From contig NZ_LNSA01000042.1 in the NCBI RefSeq assembly GCF_001468465.1, positions 1-35,826 on the forward strand: DNA of 35,826 nt, written 5' to 3'. Of the stretch, positions 32,319 to 35,826 are shown piece after piece; within the stretch, counting starts at the first letter, position 1, and every line of letters begins with the position of its first letter. The translations under genes were made by a program, and so were the position numbers. The stretch comes from Sphingopyxis sp. H115 (lineage in GTDB: Bacteria; Pseudomonadota; Alphaproteobacteria; Sphingomonadales; Sphingomonadaceae). The notes under the pieces were generated by a model. It searched no databases and was not told where the DNA came from. It was given only the letters and a program-made list of their open reading frames with translations.

Positions 32319-33914
32319 TTGAACCGAGCCATCATGCTCGCCGTGGGTTTCGCGGCGTCGCTGTCCTGTGCCGTGTCGCCGGCCGCGCTGGCGCAAACCG
32401 CCGCGGCAAAGGACGAAGGATCGCTATACGTCCAGTGCGACGGATTTCCGAACAATATGACGACGGGCGAAGCCGCGGCCCGCTTTCTGGGTGCGGTCAC
32501 CCTGCTTGCGCTGTTCGCGCCGCCGCCCGAAGCCGCCGACGCGTCGAAACGCAAATTCGGCGCCGACGGCGTGCTTGCCTGCACCAACATCCTCGAGGGC
32601 GAAAAGGGCGAGGGCAACGTCCGGCGGCGTATCCCGCTCATCCTCGCGCGCGCGCTGCACCGCATCGAGGCAAAGGATTATGACGGCGCGATCGCCGACG
32701 TCACGATCGCGCGCGCCGAAGCCAGCGAGGCGGCGCTGACCGCCGACCCCTATTTCAACCGGTCGATGGGCCTGTCCTTCGGCCAGGTCGAGGCCGCGGC
32801 GCTCGTCCGCAAGGGCGAGGTCGAGGAAGCCATGCGCGTGTCGCTCGCCGACGTACCGCAGCATCGTTTTTCGCTGATGCCGCTGCTGGGCTTCAAAACC
32901 TATGCAGACATGGCGCCACTGGGCAGCGACGCCGACCTGAGCCGTGCAGCGGCGCTGGCAAGGCTGGCGCCCGGCGCCGTCGGTGAGGCGGCGGGACGGC
33001 TCGAAGAACTCGGACGTTTCGACGAAAGCGCAAAGATGCGGGCCGACCTGGTCGCCTATCAGTCCTCCAAGAAGGATAAGGACGGCAAGACGGTCGACCC
33101 GCTCACGAAATCGGTCGCCGAACAGGCGCTGGGTCAGGCGCTGGCGGGCCAGTGGGATGCCGCCGCCGCCGCCGCCGGACAGGCGCGTGCGCTCGACTCG
33201 AAGCTGGTCGCCGAGGGCAAGCCGGAGGCGATGGATGTGCGCCTGCAGGCAAGCGAGGTGCTCGACCTCTACGACGTGCTGGCGCTCGCGCAGCAGGGCA
33301 ATGTCGAGGGTGCGCGGCGCAAGTTCACCGCGCGGACCCAATGGCTGGCGCCGTCGTTCGGCGCTGTGATGGCGGCCAACCGCATCCTTTACGACAGTGC
33401 ACCGGCCGCCGATCGCACGGGGCAACTCGCCAAACCGGCGAGCGAGCTGTGGACCGACCGGGCAACCGCCAAGCGCGCCGAACTGCTCGCGAAGGACAGC
33501 GACAACAAGACGCTGTTCCAGTTGATCGAGCCCTATGTTTCGGGCGGCACTTTCGAGGCGCAGTCGCGGCAGGTCTGGCGGACCGACAAGTCGAAGATTT
33601 TCCTGAAGATCGCGCCCGGGAAGGCCGATCCAGACGCCAAGATCGCTTTCCTTTATGGCGTTCCCGCCGATGTCGCGTTCGACGCGATGCTGTTGCACGC
33701 CGCGCTCGACGCGAAGGCGCAGGGCAAGAAGGGTTTCACTTTCGCGCCGATCATCGACCGCTATGCCGCCGGGGTGGTGCGCGCGGGCAACCCCGGCGAG
33801 GCGGGCATGCCGCCCTCGCTGTTCCTCGACGCCGACGAGGTGATCGCCGCGCTGTCGCCCGCGATCCCCGACCCGGCCACGCTGAAGGCGCGCCGCGCGG
33901 TCAAGGGCAAATAA
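32319..33914 (+). CDS. Exported 531-residue protein of unknown function
   Basis: A long, Ala-rich, mostly helical protein with a signal peptide ending near SPAALAQ. Helical pairs such as RALHRIEAKDYDGAIADVTIARAEA and GQALAGQWDAAAAAAGQARAL have a TPR-like rhythm. The C-terminal part includes FLYGVPADVAFDAMLLHAAL. No catalytic motif was recognised. The start is taken as TTG 32319 because GGGGGGA lies six bases before it, whereas ATG 32334 would be too far and would cut the signal peptide. It lies 123 bases before the TIR-LprI gene in the same direction. Confidence 0.75.
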   Translation: MNRAIMLAVGFAASLSCAVSPAALAQTAAAKDEGSLYVQCDGFPNNMTTGEAAARFLGAVTLLALFAPPPEAADASKRKFGADGVLACTNILEGEKGEGNVRRRIPLILARALHRIEAKDYDGAIADVTIARAEASEAALTADPYFNRSMGLSFGQVEAAALVRKGEVEEAMRVSLADVPQHRFSLMPLLGFKTYADMAPLGSDADLSRAAALARLAPGAVGEAAGRLEELGRFDESAKMRADLVAYQSSKKDKDGKTVDPLTKSVAEQALGQALAGQWDAAAAAAGQARALDSKLVAEGKPEAMDVRLQASEVLDLYDVLALAQQGNVEGARRKFTARTQWLAPSFGAVMAANRILYDSAPAADRTGQLAKPASELWTDRATAKRAELLAKDSDNKTLFQLIEPYVSGGTFEAQSRQVWRTDKSKIFLKIAPGKADPDAKIAFLYGVPADVAFDAMLLHAALDAKAQGKKGFTFAPIIDRYAAGVVRAGNPGEAGMPPSLFLDADEVIAALSPAIPDPATLKARRAVKGK

Positions 33915-34037
33915 GAGCGTTTGCCGGTTGACGCAGGTCCGACTTCTGTTCCTTTTATAAGCGACTAGGGCGATCGGTGCCGAGGGGTTCGGGTCGCGTC
34001 CGTGCGGCGACCCGGCACGCGGACAAGAGGGGTGCAT

Positions 34038-35057
34038 ATGGAAGAAGCAAAGCGTCCGAAGCTGTTCGTCAGCCACCATTCGAGCAAATATGATGTTGCA
34101 CTTCACGTCGAAAGGGCGCTCGCCCGCCATGGTGTCGAGTGCTGGATCGCGCCGCGCGATGTCGGGCCCGGCGACGCCTTCGATACGGCGATCATGCGGG
34201 CGATCCGCGACGGTGCGGGCGTCCTGCTGCTGTTCTGCAGCCAGTCGGACAAGAGCCCGCATGTGAAACGCGAACTGATCCTCGCCGACAGCGCGCACAA
34301 GGCCATTATTCCCCTGCGGCTCGAGGAGATCGTTCCCGACGATCTCGCCTATCATCTCGCCAGCGCGCAGTGGATCGACTGGCTGGAAAAGCGCGACGAT
34401 TCGATCGCGCGCATCGCGGCCAAGGCGCACCAGCTTGCGGGGAACCCCGCGCCCGCCGGAGTGGCGCCCGCAGCGGCAACCGCCGCAGCCGACAATCTAC
34501 ATGCGGCCATTCTGACCCAGGCGGCCGAACCGGCAACGCCGGCGTCGCGCGGCGGGTCGGCCAAGACGCTGGTGATCGGCGCGCTGCTGATCGCGGTCGG
34601 GGTGATGGCTACGATGCTGTTCCTGCGGGGCGGCGACGAAACAAAGGCCGGGATCGCAGCCACGGCCGTGCCCGCCACGTCATCGGTCGAACGACCTCCC
34701 GCTCCGATGGCTGACGCCCCTATTACGCCGGTGCCCGCTGAAGCGGCAGAGACGACGCCGGCAGCGAAAATTCCGCCGAGCTTCAACTGCAAATATGCCG
34801 CGACCCGCGCCGAGAAGCTGATCTGCGGCGATGATGAACTGGCCGCGCTCGATCGCGAGCTCAACCGCGCGTACAGGCAGCTCGATCGCACCGCCGGGCC
34901 GCTGCGCGAACAGATCGCGACCGAACAGCGCGGCTGGCGGATCGGCCAGCGCGACGCCTGCGGCGACGCCGCCTGCGTCGCCGACGCGATGCGCCAGCGC
35001 ATCATCGTCCTCGATTCGCAGCGCGCATCGCTGGGCAACGAAGGCGCGCAGCCCTAG
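34038..35057 (+). CDS. TIR domain - transmembrane helix - LprI-like domain fusion
   Basis: Residues 6-132 form a TIR domain: LFVSHHSSKYD, GVECWIAPRDVGPGDAF and FCSQSDKSPHVKREL, with Glu79 where NAD-cleaving TIRs keep their catalytic acid. An Ala/Pro-rich linker leads to one membrane helix at about 177-197. A Pro-rich stretch then leads to a C-terminal DUF1311/LprI-like domain (249-330). This has Cys251, Cys263, Cys308 and Cys313 and the signature ATRAEKLICGDDELAALDREL. With the TIR inside, the LprI part would face the periplasm. LprI is known as a lysozyme inhibitor. A periplasmic sensor that switches a cytoplasmic TIR is an inference. GAGG eight bases upstream supports ATG 34038. Confidence 0.88.
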   Translation: MEEAKRPKLFVSHHSSKYDVALHVERALARHGVECWIAPRDVGPGDAFDTAIMRAIRDGAGVLLLFCSQSDKSPHVKRELILADSAHKAIIPLRLEEIVPDDLAYHLASAQWIDWLEKRDDSIARIAAKAHQLAGNPAPAGVAPAAATAAADNLHAAILTQAAEPATPASRGGSAKTLVIGALLIAVGVMATMLFLRGGDETKAGIAATAVPATSSVERPPAPMADAPITPVPAEAAETTPAAKIPPSFNCKYAATRAEKLICGDDELAALDRELNRAYRQLDRTAGPLREQIATEQRGWRIGQRDACGDAACVADAMRQRIIVLDSQRASLGNEGAQP

Positions 35058-35164
35058 AAGGCGCCGGCCCCTGACGGGGTTCCGCGGGTTTTGACGGGAC
35101 GCAGGCGTACCTGCGGCACAGGAAGATTCCCTTCCAGTCACCCCGAAACCATCGTCGGTGACGG

Positions 35165-35826
35165 TCAGTAAGGGCTTTTGGGCGCAGTTCCCGGGCGGGT
35201 AAACAGCTTGCCGCGCTCGGCCCACAGCACGAGCGCCAAACCGATGGTCGCACAGCCGAGGAAGGCATAGGCCAGCGGCACGGTCGATCCGTCGTAAAGC
35301 TGGCCGATCAACGCTCCCGCCGCAGCAGCGAGCAGCGTCTTGGCAAAGCTCTGGTACGAAGATGCAACGCCGGCCATATGCCCGAAATCCTCCATCGCGA
35401 TCGAGCCGAAATTGCTACCGATAAAACCGATGAGGCCCACGTTGACCATCATCAGCACGGTGAACATCGCCAGCGTTTCCGCGCCGCTCAGCGCCGCGAC
35501 GATCTGCGCGATCGAGGTCGCCATGAACGCAAACACCGCCGTCTGCGAAACGCGCCGCGCGCCGAACCGCTCGACGATGCGCGAGTTGGAAAAATTCGCG
35601 ATCGCGATGCCGATGGCGACGCAGGCGAAGATCAGCGGGAATAGCGTCTGCGCATCGAACACTTCGGCGATGATCTGTTCGCTGCTGTTGAGATAGCCGA
35701 ACAGCGCGCCCTGCATCACCCCCGACGCGATCATATAGCCCGCCGCGCGGCGATGACGCGTTACCGTGACCCAGCCCGCGACCATCGTGCGCCAGTCGAG
35801 CGGCCGCACATCGGCGGGATCGAGCG
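35165..35826 (-). CDS. Bcr/CflA-type MFS drug transporter, C-terminal half (5' cut by window)
   Basis: The 220 residues visible cover the central loop and the last six helices of a major facilitator. The frame runs open to the right edge (upstream residues read LDPADVRPLDWRTM), so the GTG at 35809 is internal and the start lies outside. GYMIASGVMQGALFGYLNSSEQIIAEVF and GSNFGSIAMEDFGHMAGVASSYQSF resemble the Bcr/CflA efflux group. Substrate unknown. It is convergent with the TIR gene; the 107 bases between hold no clear terminator. Confidence 0.85.
   Translation of the reverse strand, partial: LDPADVRPLDWRTMVAGWVTVTRHRRAAGYMIASGVMQGALFGYLNSSEQIIAEVFDAQTLFPLIFACVAIGIAIANFSNSRIVERFGARRVSQTAVFAFMATSIAQIVAALSGAETLAMFTVLMMVNVGLIGFIGSNFGSIAMEDFGHMAGVASSYQSFAKTLLAAAAGALIGQLYDGSTVPLAYAFLGCATIGLALVLWAERGKLFTRPGTAPKSPY

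Noticed and set aside
33928..33960. Promoter TTGACG...TTATAA before the TIR gene
   Set aside because: The spacing between the two boxes is over 20 bp, outside the usual range, so the match is not convincing.
32424..34430. 668-codon leftward open frame opposite the exported 531-residue protein and TIR gene
   Set aside because: Arg-rich composition and no recognisable domain; the opposite strand carries a signal peptide, TIR motifs and good ribosome-binding sites.

Overview
The window looks like a piece of a high-GC alphaproteobacterial chromosome, most probably a sphingomonad (Sphingopyxis, Sphingomonas or a relative). The reasons are the gene content (a TonB-ExbB-ExbD-ExbD cluster, hom near glpX, an Emr-type pump) and frequent GTG/TTG starts. 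Genus is inferred from protein resemblance only. No rRNA, complete tRNA, CRISPR array or insertion sequence was seen.

Bases 1 to about 11146 are the right-hand part of an integrative and conjugative element (ICE). It opens with the distal end of a P-type (Trb) conjugation operon: trbK-like, trbL, trbF, trbG, trbI and a DUF2274 gene, tightly coupled with overlapping stop and start codons. Two cargo genes follow: a long CoiA-like nuclease and a 1066-residue protein with an Mrr-like N-terminus, helical middle and unrecognised C-terminus. A tyrosine integrase follows on the opposite strand. The element ends at a 46-nt copy of the 3' part of tRNA-Gly(GCC), here read as attR; the complete tRNA and attL should lie left of the window.

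Bases 11203 to 24419 are chromosomal housekeeping and stress genes: a transglutaminase-like protein, a Tet-type MFS pump, a CinA-type MoCF-domain protein, a glutathione transferase, a peroxiredoxin with a strong terminator, AMP nucleosidase overlapping an SDR, and a small lipoprotein. Three regulator/target pairs follow: SDR with HxlR, an SRPBCC protein with ArsR across a perfect 20-bp palindrome, and marR-emrA-emrB with stacked palindromes at the marR start. A DsbA-fold isomerase has its own 19-bp inverted repeat upstream.

Bases 24504 to 35826 hold the energy-transduction cluster tonB-exbB-exbD-exbD (leftward), a secreted protein of unknown function, homoserine dehydrogenase, a membrane protein, a small exported protein, class II fructose-bisphosphatase (glpX), a 531-residue exported protein, a TIR-transmembrane-LprI fusion, and the C-terminal half of a Bcr/CflA-type MFS transporter cut by the window edge.

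The best candidates for undescribed biology are the two-nuclease cargo module in the ICE and the TIR-TM-LprI fusion. No gap between genes exceeds about 300 bases. The longest, 27195-27463 (269 bases, between divergent tonB and the secreted protein), shows no structure I can support beyond housing the two promoters.
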